Shown here piece by piece: positions 11,605-23,690 of a DNA stretch of 64,000 nucleotides. The DNA is from Prosapia bicincta (lineage: Eukaryota; Arthropoda; Insecta; Hemiptera; Cercopidae). Under the pieces are notes generated by a model, which saw nothing but the letters and a program-made list of their open reading frames with translations, was not told where the DNA came from and made no database searches. The translations under genes were made by a program, and so were the position numbers. The stretch is from the NCBI GenBank assembly GCA_036971475.1, contig JBAIZL010000004.1, forward strand, positions 70,727,893 through 70,791,892, given 5' to 3'. Numbering within the stretch: the first letter of the stretch is position 1; every line of letters starts with the position of its first letter.

Positions 11605-12931
11605 CGTTAATCTTCAGATATGTCTTATAGTGGGTAAGGTCATCGAGCCAGAATCTGTTTATCTTCAGATATGTCTTATAGTGGGTAAGGTCATCGAGCC
11701 AGAATCTGTTCATCTTCAGATATGTCTTATAGTGGGTAAGGTCATCGAGCCAGAATCTGTTCATCTTCAGATATGTCTTATAGTGGGTAAGGTCATCGAG
11801 CCAGAATCTGTTCATCTTCAGATATGTCTTATAGTGGGTAAGGTCATCGAGCCAGAATCTGTTTATCTTCAGATATGTCTTATAGTGGGTAAGGTCATCG
11901 AGCCAGAATCTGTTCATCTTCAGATATGTCTTATAGTGGGTAAGGTCATCGAGCCAGAATCTGTTCATCTTCAGATATGTCTTATAGTGGGTAAGGTCAT
12001 CGAGCCAGAATCTGTTCATCTTCAGATATGTCTTATAGTGGGTAAGGTCATCGAGCCAGAATCTGTTCATCTTCAGACATGTCTTATAGTGGGTAAGGTC
12101 ATCGAGCCAGAATCTGTTCATCTTCAGATATGTCTTATAGTGGGTAAGGTCATCGAGCCAGAATCTGTTCATCTTCAGACATGTCTTATAGTGGGTAAGG
12201 TCATCGAGCCAGAATCTGTTCATCTTCAGACATGTCTTATAGTGGGTAATGTCATCGAGCCAGAATCTGTTCATCTTCAGACATGTCTTATAGTGGGTAA
12301 GGTCATCGAGCCAGAATCTGTTCATCTTCAGACATGTCTTATAGTGGGTAAGGTCATCGAGCCAGAATCTGTTCATCTTCAGACATGTCTTATAGTGGGT
12401 AAGGTCATCGAGCCAGAATCTGTTCATCTTCAGATATGTCTTATAGTGGGTAAGGTCATCGAGCCAGAATCTGTTCATCTTCAGACATGTCTTATAGTGA
12501 GTAAGGTCATCGAGCCAGAATCTGTTCATCTTCAGACATGTCTTATAGTGGGTAAGGTCATCGAGCCAGAATCTGTTCATCTTCAGACATGTCTTATAGT
12601 GGGTAAGGTCATCGAGCCAGAATCTGTTCATCTTCAGATATGTCTTATAGTGGGTAAGGTCATCGAGCCAGAATCTGTTCATCTTCAGACATGTCTTATA
12701 GTGAGTAAGGTCATCGAGCCAGAATCTGTTCATCTTCAGACATGTCTTATAGTGGGTAAGGTCATCGAGCCAGAATCTGTTCATCTTCAGATATGTCTTA
12801 TAGTGGGTAAGGTCATCGAGCCAGAATCTGTTCATCTTCAGACATGTCTTATAGTGAGTAAGGTCATCGAGCCAGAATCTGTTCATCTTCAGACATGTCT
12901 TATAGTGGGTAAGGTCATCGAGCCAGAATCT
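11605..12931. repeat. 51-bp tandem minisatellite, about 26 copies
   Basis: The unit is 51 bp (17 codons) and lacks stops in one frame on each strand, so both strands stay open over the array: 435 codons minus (11,579-12,886, repeat MNRFWLDDLTHYKTCLK) and 457 codons plus (11,630-13,003). The recurring substitutions are GATATG/GACATG, TTTATC/TTCATC, GTGGGT/GTGAGT and GTAAGG/GTAATG. Three of these four change the amino acid in both frames, and the fourth (GTGGGT/GTGAGT) does so on the plus strand only. That is not the pattern of a protein under selection. GACATG copies are confined to the right half, with a three- or four-unit higher-order pattern near 12,430-12,900. I regard it as non-coding. 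Confidence 0.95.
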
Positions 12932-13611
12932 TATTGCAACGTTCTTACAGTAAAATTAAATATTAATGTAACTCGTATAATACATAGTAATTATAATATT
13001 TGATTCCATCTTCAAGTGAGCTGCTAGATTTTATTAAAAACACTTGTAAATATGTTACACTTCTTATAGTAGCACTTCTTGTGATTATTAAGGACTGCCG
13101 TTTCGGGAGATGTATCCCATTGTCAACTCAGCCCTAAGGTTAGGGTGTTGGTAGGAATATATGTCAAAAAGTGTAAGTAAGTTATAATGTAATTGCCTAT
13201 ATGTTATTGGTTTAGTTTAAAATGCTTGTATACTTCATATTATTCGGTTGTGTATCGATGGCTATTTTAGTTATGTTTGTAAAGAATTTTTAGGTTTGAT
13301 GTCATGTGTAGTTATGGTTTATAGATATGAGACGTCCAGTGAAGTTAGATTTGGTGTTTTTGTTTGTCAGTGCTGTGTTTTCTAGTAATTACTGATTTTA
13401 AACCGTAGGAAAGACATTTTAGAGCTTTTCTAAAAAATCAGAAAAAGTTATCTCGCCTATAACATTTATAATATAAAATAAACTTATAATTTCAATAGTC
13501 TAAATAAAAAGAACCTAACATGCGTTAAAATAAGAAACAAGCCAAATAAAATCTTATGTGTATAAATTATTTTTAACACTCTTTCGTTCCATTTTGGAAC
13601 GCATAACTTTT
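12932..13611. other. No gene; contains a Penelope-like tail motif
   Basis: Unremarkable apart from a short motif at 13,098-13,126, described separately. Confidence 0.5.
13098..13126 (-). other. Penelope-like element tail motif (hammerhead-like core remnant)
   Basis: On the minus strand: TTGACAAT, then the stem GGGA/TCCC closing TACATC, then GAAAC. This is the same arrangement as the hammerhead-like core at 47,312-47,357: a degraded CTGATGA, one extra base, stem II, then GAAA. No adjacent coding is recognisable, so I call it only a probable element tail. Confidence 0.35.
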
Positions 13612-13876
13612 CACTAAAGGGTAAAGGCATGTAATGTAGTTATTTCGTCCCATTTTGCTTAAAATAAGTGATTACATATGGTTTCATAAAATAGCTGATT
13701 TTATGTTATAGTTATGTGGTAGAACAGCTGTTTTAACGCTTAGGTTATGTTACTTTATCTATATTAATAGTAATTATTTAATAAGAAGTTACTAAGATAA
13801 AATTTTTGTTGTTGACCCAAGTAGGAATTGACCTAAAATTTTGTTGCTTTTTATGACTTGTTTTATTAGTATATTT
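13612..13876 (+). repeat. Dispersed AT-rich repeat family, long copy
   Basis: Aligns over about 260 bp with 28,776-29,052. Shared blocks include AGTTATTTCGTCCCATT, TTTCATAAAATAG, TTATGTGGTAG and GTAATTATTTAATAA. Its 3' half also matches 3,100-3,240 and 48,086-48,205. No open frame and no tail are visible. Confidence 0.7.
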
Positions 13877-15545
13877 AAAATGTAAATTTTAAGCAAAGCG
13901 GATGGCTACAGGAATACATTACCTACACATATTTTACGTAAATTACAAAATATTTAAATTCGATATAGAATACCGACAAAGTAGATTTATAATTTCGTAA
14001 AATGTAACTGAGTGGTCGGGGAATCGAGCGAGATATTTATGTTTTTATCTTCATAGAAATCCTGATGAAATTATTATAGTTTAAAATTTAAATGGCAACA
14101 TCAGTTACATGGCAACGTTGAAAGCAAGCTCTTTCAATGTTTGCGAAATTTCCAGCTTTCAACAATGAGTTTTTGGAACGCTTGAATGAACACTCAAGAA
14201 CATATATAAAATCGCACTTTATATATAGGATTTGCGCCGGCCAGTAGATTAATGTTAATATTATGTTGGCATGAGATCAGAGCAGCGAGGTGTTGAAAAC
14301 GGTAATTAATAGAGCAGTGCCTGGCTAAAACGTTCGCAACAATGCGAGCCCACACACTAGGTAACGCACATTTAGTGGCGGTGAAACTATGCGTACACTT
14401 CTGCTCTACGTAGATCTACTTTTCCTCGCGAGAGTCGATTTTAATCTCTTGTAAGATAATCATTAAGTTCCATATCATAACTGATTTTGAGCTTGGGTTA
14501 TGAGATGTGAATACTGCATTTTACTGTGCATATGCAAACCCTTATTTTCAATACAAAATGTGTATCCCATCATATTTGTTTCGTCTCAGCGGTCGTACAA
14601 GGGACAAATAGTTAGAACAAAAATAAGTAACACACATTCTAGGATCAGGCATTTGTACTGAGAGGATAGCGACCTGGTTCTCCCCACGAGTTTCAGAGGA
14701 TCATAATGTTTCTTGGATCATTTATCAATGCACTTGGCAAAAAATAACTACTTACTGTTACAGATTTGTTTCGCACTTGTCCAGAGCATTGTCCTTGTGC
14801 TTCATTTAGGGACTAGCACATTGAACAATACACTGACCAAGTATGAAATAGGACTAGTTAGCAGTATTTTGACAAGTAAATTGATAAATAAGTGTTTTTC
14901 AAAAACTCTAAATGTACATCCCAGCAGTACAAGTCCTTATGCGCGCTTACTTGAATTAGTTTTTTAATCATTTAATTTTCAAACATCTATATAAACCTTT
15001 TAACTACTGTCTTTATTTAGACATTTATTTGTTAAGACTAAACACAACTAGCATCGTTTTACTCGTGCTATCTGTTTACATTTTATGATTCTACAAGTCT
15101 TATATATTTGTAAAGAAATGTATCACAAAAATATAGATATTTTGCAACCGGTATTTTCCCGACACTTCAAGTGCCTTATTATCTAGATTAGAAATTGTTG
15201 AGTTATGAGTACTGCTAGTTTGCGAATTATTGCTAGTTAGAGATGTCTTAGGCGTAGAGGGCTGATACAGATTTAGGCTCATAAGTTTACAAGTCCGCCC
15301 TAAAGTGCATCTACAGGTCAGTCATTTGAAGAATTTTATTTTAACGTCAGTTATACGCGAATTTAGCACAGGTGAAGCTAGTAAATCTTGTTTGCAGTCA
15401 AAATCACTTGAGCAATTTTTATATTGTTTTAAGAATAAAGCATTTTGATTATCTGGAACAAAAATTCATATTTAATGGGTTTAAAAATTTTAAATAGATA
15501 AAACCTCTTAAATACAAAAATCGTTCATTTAAATCCCTATGTACA
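13877..15545. other. No gene recognised
   Basis: Open frames at 14,713-14,967 (84 codons, plus) and 15,100-15,282 (60 codons, minus) show no recognisable domain and are not called. Confidence 0.5.
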
Positions 15546-15644
15546 TTTCGATTGCAAAGCAATCATCTTCAAAGAAAATTATTAAAAGAATAACTTTTAA
15601 TAATAATCTCGTAAAAATTTCCTCTGATTGCTTTGCAATCGAAA
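15546..15644. repeat. Nested inverted repeat (hairpin, 99 bp)
   Basis: The outer arms TTTCGATTGCAAAGCAATCA (15,546-15,565) and TGATTGCTTTGCAATCGAAA (15,625-15,644) are perfect 20-bp complements. Inside, ATTATTAAAAG (15,578-15,588) and CTTTTAATAAT (15,594-15,604) form a second perfect hairpin with a 5-nt loop. It could be a tiny foldback element; no target duplication was evident. Confidence 0.85.
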
Positions 15645-16638
15645 ATGAACAACAGGAATTGAATACAATGTTAGTTGATAAAGAGCTTTATTTTATTTAA
15701 AATTAAAAAAATACTTTACAGTTTAATGGTTTATTAAATAATTTTAAAAGAGTTAATTATTATATTGTTTCAAAGATTTTAATTTTTAAAAAAATATCTA
15801 AACATAACCTTCAAATAACCTTTAATTGAAGACAGCTGTTAGCGTTAAGATCAGCCATGTTTTTCTTCGAACATTTTTGTAACAAAATATTTTATACTGT
15901 TTATACTACGCCTAAGAATCTAAAACAGAAATAAAAGTTCAAGTTCTATATATTGGTAGAACATATTCTATAACTTGTTTTTAGTTTTAGTCAGTTTTTT
16001 AAATCGTGACAATAAGACATTATATTTAAATTTTTACTTGATGGCTGTATATCTTGCGCCCGTCTTAACAATTTAATTCAGCGAATGATTGTAGTCTATT
16101 GATATTACACAAAATCCTTGGCGAATACGTCTAAACGTTATCTGGAAAATTAAATAGTTCGTAACAATCATTTATCGTTCAGCATTTGGCTTTCAAATCC
16201 GCGTGATAAATCATTTCCAAGCATAGAAAATAAACAGACATCCCATATAAGCGTGCAAATAAACAGTAGGCGAAAATAAATCGGAATCTCTCGACGTCGC
16301 TTTCCCATAAGTTTTGCGAGCATCACAAAAGCGCATCAGGCCGCGTTAGGCTGCGCTAAATTTAGAAAAGTTTGCTCAAAATAGGTCCTTATTCGTAAGC
16401 TTCCAGAGCTCTTGCACTTGTGTATCACTGTAATTTTGTGCCAATACTTTGTGCTTTCATATTTTTTATGCATGGATATTTATTACTATTGAAGTGATTT
16501 AAATAATTAATATTATATTGTGTATTGCCTGTTATTAAGTCGTAAACGTGTTATTTGCAACCTTAATGCGGCACAGTACGAGCCGGCTGTTTATAATAAT
16601 TGTTATTGAATGCATAATGTTGAAGTGGATTATCGATA
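15645..16638. other. No gene recognised
   Basis: AT-rich sequence without a supportable feature, ending at the start of the 71-bp satellite. Confidence 0.5.
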
Positions 16639-19600
16639 TAAGTCGGGTAGAATGCCACTTGTCCATCCTAGTAGCCTATTCGGGTTGTTAAACTGTACCT
16701 GCTTTTAAGTAAGTCGGGTAGAATGCCACTTGTCCATCCTAGTAGCCTATTCGGGTTGTTAAACTGTACCTGCTTTTAAGTAAGTCGGGTAGAATGCCAC
16801 TTGTCCATCCTAGTAGCCTATTCGGGTTGTTAAACTGTACCTGCTTTTAAGTAAGTCGGGTAGAATGCCACTTGTCCATCCTAGTAGCCTATTCGGGTTG
16901 TTAAACTGTACCTGCTTTTAAGTAAGTCGGGTAGAATGCCACTTGTCCATCCTAGTAGCCTATTCGGGTTGTTAAACTGTACCTGCTTTTAAGTAAGTCG
17001 GGTAGAATGCCACTTGTCCATCCTAGTAGCCTATTCGGGTTGTTAAACTGTACCTGCTTTTAAGTAAGTCGGGTAGAATGCCACTTGTCCATCCTAGTAG
17101 CCTATTCGGGTTGTTAAACTGTACCTGCTTTTAAGTAAGTCGGGTAGAATGCCACTTGTCCATCCTAGTAGCCTATTCGGGTTGTTAAACTGTACCTGCT
17201 TTTAAGTAAGTCGGGTAGAATGCCACTTGTCCATCCTAGTAGCCTATTCGGGTTGTTAAACTGTACCTGCTTTTAAGTAAGTCGGGTAGAATGCCACTTG
17301 TCCATCCTAGTAGCCTATTCGGGTTGTTAAACTGTACCTGCTTTTAAGTAAGTCGGGTAGAATGCCACTTGTCCATCCTAGTAGCCTATTCGGGTTGTTA
17401 AACTGTACCTGCTTTTAAGTAAGTCGGGTAGAATGCCACTTGTCCATCCTAGTAGCCTATTCGGGTTGTTAAACTGTACCTGCTTTTAAGTAAGTCGGGT
17501 AGAATGCCACTTGTCCATTCTAGTAGCCTATTCGGGTTGTTAAACTGTACCTGCTTTTAAGTAAGTCGGGTAGAATGCCACTTGTCCATCCTAGTAGCCT
17601 ATTCGGGTTGTTAAACTGTACCTGCTTTTAAGTAAGTCGGGTAGAATGCCACTTGTCCATCCTAGTAGCCTATTCGGGTTGTTAAACTGTACCTGCTTTT
17701 AAGTAAGTCGGGTAGAATGCCACTTGTCCATCCTAGTAGCCTATTCGGGTTGTTAAACTGTACCTGCTTTTAAGTAAGTCGGGTAGAATGCCACTTGTCC
17801 ATCCTAGTAGCCTATTCGGGTTGTTAAACTGTACCTGCTTTTAAGTAAGTCGGGTAGAATGCCACTTGTCCATCCTAGTAGCCTATTCGGGTTGTTAAAC
17901 TGTACCTGCTTTTAAGTAAGTCGGGTAGAATGCCACTTGTCCATTCTAGTAGCCTATTCGGGTTGTTAAACTGTACCTGCTTTTAAGTAAGTCGGTTAGA
18001 ATGCCACTTGTCCATCCTAGTAGCCTATTCGGGTTGTTAAACTGTACCTGCTTTTAAGTAAGTCGGGTAGAATGCCACTTGTCCATCCTAGTAGCCTATT
18101 CGGGTTGTTAAACTGTACCTGCTTTTAAGTAAGTCGGGTAGAATGCCACTTGTCCATCCTAGTAGCCTATTCGGGTTGTTAAACTGTACCTGCTTTTAAG
18201 TAAGTCGGGTAGAATGCCACTTGTCCATCCTAGTAGCCTATTCGGGTTGTTAAACTGTACCTGCTTTTAAGTAAGTCGGGTAGAATGCCACTTGTCCATC
18301 CTAGTAGCCTATTCGGGTTGTTAAACTGTACCTGCTTTTAAGTAAGTCGGGTAGAATGCCACTTGTCCATCCTAGTAGCCTATTCGGGTTGTTAAACTGT
18401 ACCTGCTTTTAAGTAAGTCGGGTAGAATGCCACTTGTCCATCCTAGTAGCCTATTCGGGTTGTTAAACTGTACCTGCTTTTAAGTAAGTCGGGTAGAATG
18501 CCACTTGTCCATCCTAGTAGCCTATTCGGGTTGATAAACTGTACCTGCTTTTAAGTAAGTCGGGTAGAATGCCACTTGTCCATCCTAGTAGCCTATTCGG
18601 GTTGTTAAACTGTACCTGCTTTTAAGTAAGTCGGGTAGAATGCCACTTGTCCATCCTAGTAGCCTATTCGGGTTGTTAAACTGTACCTGCTTTTAAGTAA
18701 GTCGGGTAGAATGCCACTTGTCCATCCTAGTAGCCTATTCGGGTTGTTAAACTGTACCTGCTTTTAAGTAAGTCGGGTAGAATGCCACTTGTCCATCCTA
18801 GTAGCCTATTCGGGTTGTTAAACTGTACCTGCTTTTAAGTAAGTCGGGTAGAATGCCACTTGTCCATCCTAGTAGCCTATTCGGGTTGTTAAACTGTACC
18901 TGCTTTTAAGTAAGTCGGGTAGAATGCCACTTGTCCATCCTAGTAGCCTATTCGGGTTGTTAAACTGTACCTGCTTTTAAGTAAGTCGGGTAGAATGCCA
19001 CTTGTCCATCCTAGTAGCCTATTCGGGTTGTTAAACTGTACCTGCTTTTAAGTAAGTCGGGTAGAATGCCACTTGTCCATCCTAGTAGCCTATTCGGGTT
19101 GTTAAACTGTACCTGCTTTTAAGTAAGTCGGGTAGAATGCCACTTGTCCATCCTAGTAGCCTATTCGGGTTGTTAAACTGTACCTGCTTTTAAGTAAGTC
19201 GGGTAGAATGCCACTTGTCCATCCTAGTAGCCTATTCGGGTTGTTAAACTGTACCTGCTTTTAAGTAAGTCGGGTAGAATGCCACTTGTCCATCCTAGTA
19301 GCCTATTCGGGTTGTTAAACTGTACCTGCTTTTAAGTAAGTCGGGTAGAATGCCACTTGTCCATTCTAGTAGCCTATTCGGGTTGTTAAACTGTACCTGC
19401 TTTTAAGTAAGTCGGGTAGAATGCCACTTGTCCATCCTAGTAGCCTATTCGGGTTGTTAAACTGTACCTGCTTTTAAGTAAGTCGGGTAGAATGCCACTT
19501 GTCCATCCTAGTAGCCTATTCGGGTTGTTAAACTGTACCTGCTTTTAAGTAAGTCGGGTAGAATGCCACTTGTCCATCCTAGTAGCCTATTCGGGTTGTT

Positions 19601-21254
19601 AAACTGTACCTGCTTTTAAGTAAGTCGGGTAGAATGCCACTTGTCCATCCTAGTAGCCTATTCGGGTTGTTAAACTGTACCTGCTTTTAAGTAAGTCGGG
19701 TAGAATGCCACTTGTCCATCCTAGTAGCCTATTCGGGTTGTTAAACTGTACCTGCTTTTAAGTAAGTCGGGTAGAATGCCACTTGTCCATTCTAGTAGCC
19801 TATTCGGGTTGTTAAACTGTACCTGCTTTTAAGTAAGTCGGGTAGAATGCCACTTGTCCATCCTAGTAGCCTATTCGGGTTGTTAAACTGTACCTGCTTT
19901 TAAGTAAGTCGGGTAGAATGCCACTTGTCCATCCTAGTAGCCTATTCGGGTTGTTAAACTGTACCTGCTTTTAAGTAAGTCGGGTAGAATGCCACTTGTC
20001 CATCCTAGTAGCCTATTCGGGTTGTTAAACTGTACCTGCTTTTAAGTAAGTCGGGTAGAATGCCACTTGTCCATCCTAGTAGCCTATTCGGGTTGTTAAA
20101 CTGTACCTGCTTTTAAGTAAGTCGGGTAGAATGCCACTTGTCCATCCTAGTAGCCTATTCGGGTTGTTAAACTGTACCTGCTTTTAAGTAAGTCGGGTAG
20201 AATGCCACTTGTCCATTCTAGTAGCCTATTCGGGTTGTTAAACTGTACCTGCTTTTAAGTAAGTCGGTTAGAATGCCACTTGTCCATCCTAGTAGCCTAT
20301 TCGGGTTGTTAAACTGTACCTGCTTTTAAGTAAGTCGGGTAGAATGCCACTTGTCCATCCTAGTAGCCTATTCGGGTTGTTAAACTGTACCTGCTTTTAA
20401 GTAAGTCGGGTAGAATGCCACTTGTCCATCCTAGTAGCCTATTCGGGTTGTTAAACTGTACCTGCTTTTAAGTAAGTCGGGTAGAATGCCACTTGTCCAT
20501 CCTAGTAGCCTATTCGGGTTGTTAAACTGTACCTGCTTTTAAGTAAGTCGGGTAGAATGCCACTTGTCCATCCTAGTAGCCTATTCGGGTTGTTAAACTG
20601 TACCTGCTTTTAAGTAAGTCGGGTAGAATGCCACTTGTCCATCCTAGTAGCCTATTCGGGTTGTTAAACTGTACCTGCTTTTAAGTAAGTCGGGTAGAAT
20701 GCCACTTGTCCATCCTAGTAGCCTATTCGGGTTGTTAAACTGTACCTGCTTTTAAGTAAGTCGGGTAGAATGCCACTTGTCCATCCTAGTAGCCTATTCG
20801 GGTTGTTAAACTGTACCTGCTTTTAAGTAAGTCGGGTAGAATGCCACTTGTCCATCCTAGTAGCCCATTCGGGTTGTTAAACTGTACCTGCTTTTAAGTA
20901 AGTCGGGTAGAATGCCACTTGTCCATCCTAGTAGCCTATTCGGGTTGTTAAACTGTACCTGCTTTTAAGTAAGTCGGGTAGAATGCCACTTGTCCATCCT
21001 AGTAGCCTATTCGGGTTGTTAAACTGTACCTGCTTTTAAGTAAGTCGGGTAGAATGCCACTTGTCCATCCTAGTAGCCTATTCGGGTTGTTAAACTGTAC
21101 CTGCTTTTAAGTAAGTCGGGTAGAATGCCACTTGTCCATCCTAGTAGCCTATTCGGGTTGTTAAACTGTACCTGCTTTTAAGTAAGGCGGGTAGAATGCC
21201 ACTTGTCCATCCTAGTAGCCTATTCGGGTTGTTAAACTGTACCTGCTTTTAAGT
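16639..21254. repeat. 71-bp tandem satellite, 65 copies
   Basis: The unit starts TAAGTCGGGTAGAATGCCAC. The array is exactly 65 units long and almost invariant. The rare variant CCATTCTAG (normally CCATCCTAG) occurs at 17,515, 17,941, 19,361, 19,787 and 20,213. These spacings are 6, 20, 6 and 6 units. A second variant, GTCGGTTAG, follows at 17,991 and 20,263. The 17.5-18.0 kb and 19.8-20.3 kb patterns are offset by 2,272 bp (32 units), which marks a recent block duplication. Each unit contains stops in all useful frames, so no coding is implied. Confidence 0.98.
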
Positions 21255-21864
21255 TAATAGAAAACGTGTTTTATCTTTCATAAAACATGTTTTATCAATA
21301 GTTTTAGTTTGAAAAAATATTAATTTTTTTTATTCAAAAGAGTAGCTTACATTGCAGGATTTTTGTTAAGCTGGTCAGTATGTTAAATGAGTCGATCTAT
21401 GACGTAATTTCGGCTGATTGTTATATGCGACGTAAACATTGATATTTCACCCTATATGTACAGAATCCTTTAAATCTTAACAGCTCATAGACCAATACAT
21501 AGGCAGGGGCAAAGGAAACATAAAGGGTTGGAAGGGATGGGCCCTGTGAGGGTGCAAGCATAGATAATTGTAGGGAGTAGCTGACGGCAAAACTCATGCA
21601 TCAATCTATATATATACCTCACGGTTTTTTGCAATTCGTCAGGTATTTTTGTAACTAATAAAATTCAATACGTATTAAAATCTAATGAGGTTTAGCTGTA
21701 TTAAAATATTTGGACAATCTGAGACACACGAGTGGTGAATGTGTTTGTGTATGGATTTCGGGAAATTGTTTCATATTTTTAGATCTTTTTTAAAATGAGA
21801 TTAAGATTAATTTAAATAAGTGTTTATAAATAAAATAATTCAAGATAAAAACTCGCAATAAATA

Positions 21865-21867
<3 letters not shown>
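21255..21867. other. No gene recognised
   Basis: Unique-looking AT-rich sequence between the 71-bp satellite and an (AT)n tract. Confidence 0.5.

Positions 21868-21942
<75 letters not shown>
21868..21942. repeat. (AT)n microsatellite
   Basis: About 37 uninterrupted dinucleotides. It runs directly into a Penelope-tail-like motif (CTGAAGATGG, with GGAAACTG downstream). Confidence 0.97.
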
Positions 21943-21944
<2 letters not shown>

Positions 21945-21975
21945 GAAGATGGTTATCTGATCTGGAAACTGAAAT
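21943..21975 (+). other. Possible Penelope-like element tail motif
   Basis: CTGAAGATGG followed 11 nt later by GGAAACTG resembles the tail signature of Penelope-like elements (CTGA-GA-TGG, stem, GAAAC). The stem is poorly conserved. It directly abuts the (AT)n tract, as the Penelope-like element at 45.9-47.4 kb lies beside (AT)n tracts. Confidence 0.3.
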
Positions 21976-22924
21976 CTACAGAATGGGCTGTTTTATAAAT
22001 ATTAAATTAATTTAGTTGCGGTTATTGGTTTTAATTGTGTATATTGATTCATATTCTACAGTTTTTCAAGAAAATAAATGAATTTTTATTTAAGAATTTT
22101 TCGTTTTTTAAACTGAACACCCTATTTTTGTCTTTATAAAACGAAGTCCAAGACTATTTACCTTGAAATAAATTGTCCAAGGTTTTTGTACTGGAATCCC
22201 GTAGCAGTCATGCGTATCCAAAAGCGAACTGCACTACTCAATTTTTTTTACGCACGTAATTTTTATGTTAATTTATACTGTTTTGACGATTTTAAAGGTC
22301 AGAACGCTCTGAATTGAATCTATTCTTGTCGTAAACAAATAATAAGTAGTAAGTTTGTTTAGTAAGTATTTTTTTAAAACTCATGTTCATGAGCAAAAAT
22401 GATTTAGTCTCGCAATTGACAGTTACAACCAAACACTATATGACAAATAATACGGCGACAACTGTCTTTGTTGAACAATAACGGAAAATAATTTCTTTCA
22501 AACACTATAATTTGAAACTATATTGATGGAAAAATACGACAAAAATTCATGACGTCACGTTCCAATCAAATGCACTTCCTTTTTAGTCGGTTGTCACGAT
22601 CCATTCGTTCTGGGAGTTCCTCCACATCGAGATTTGGTCCCTGTTATAATATATTGTCTTCGATATTAAAATACAAAGTAGGCAACACGAAATTGTCTTT
22701 CATCTTTTAGAATGTTCATGACTTGTCAATCGTACACTACAGTTCGTCCGGTGAAAGAAGATTTTTAATCGAAGAACTGACACAGTTTGCGTCTCTTTGA
22801 ATTCCAATAGTTTGTTTAGTTCTGTAGAAAGTGTTACCTCAAATTGGATTTCCGTTACCGGGAAACATGTTTTGTTAATTACAAAATTACAAAATTACAG
22901 AATGCTAAAACTACCTTCAAAAAA
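21976..22924. other. No gene recognised
   Basis: AT-rich sequence leading into the Penelope-like remnant; no motif found. Confidence 0.5.
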
Positions 22925-23690
22925 TGAAGAAAAGCCAAAGAAAAACAAATAATATATCAAATAGCCCAAAAATGGATACAATAAAAAACTATACATAAAT
23001 TAGAATTTAAAATATTAAATAAATTGAAACAACCTACAATCGAACTACAAACAACAACAAAATGGGCCACATTCACATACACACGGTACTACATAAAAGA
23101 AATAACTGAAATACTAAAAAATAATAATATTAACATAGCTTACAAAAATAGAGGAAACGTAATCAATAAAATAAAGCAACCGGAAAAATATGTCCCACAC
23201 TTAAATATACAAAATCGAATGCCCAGACTGTAATAAAATATACATAGGCTAAACGAAAAAGAAATTAAAAGACAGATATAAAAGAACACCTCAATGCATA
23301 CATCAAACCTCAAACTTAGCTACACACGCCATCAAAAACAAACACACATTCCCCACATTAGAAAACGCACACCTAATAAAAAAAAGTACAAAAAGGCCTC
23401 AAAATGACAATCTGGGAACAACTACAAATTTATAAACAAAAATAATATCATAAACGAACAAATACAAATAAAATAAAAAACCGATAAATTATTCAACTAA
23501 TAGACAAAATTAACCCCAAGACAAACATAAAAGAATCCCACAGTGCAGTGAATCCGATAATAGAACTATAACGGTACACCACACCTTGTGACAACGGAAA
23601 TTCCATACAGCTCGCAGGCTACTACAACCCCCGGTCAGTGATGCTCGATAATGGAAATACTATCATACTTTGAAAGTTAACATATATATA
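22925..23690 (+). pseudogene. Penelope-like element, C-terminal GIY-YIG part, decayed
   Basis: The plus strand reads KWATFTYTRYYIKEITEIL, then, after a frame change, IYKIECPDCNKIYIG at about 23,205-23,255 followed by a stop where a Q of the Q-T motif is expected. SNLATH and, later, remnants of a WEQLQIYK motif and INEQIQIK follow. This order (linker, cysteine-containing GIY-YIG start, YIG-x-T, and an EQ-x-x-IYK / INEQ tail) is the C-terminal end of Penelope-like retroelements, whose GIY-YIG endonuclease nicks target DNA. The RT domain is absent (5' truncated). Several stops and frameshifts make it non-functional. It belongs to a lineage different from the copy at 45.9 kb, judging by the divergent peptides. 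Confidence 0.75.

Noticed and set aside
11579..13003. 435- and 457-codon open frames as a repetitive protein gene
   Set aside because: The 51-bp unit length is a multiple of three and stop-free, so long frames arise automatically on both strands. Most variants are nonsynonymous in both frames.
4104..21254. CRISPR arrays
   Set aside because: Repeats are contiguous with no unique spacers, no cas genes, and the DNA is eukaryotic.
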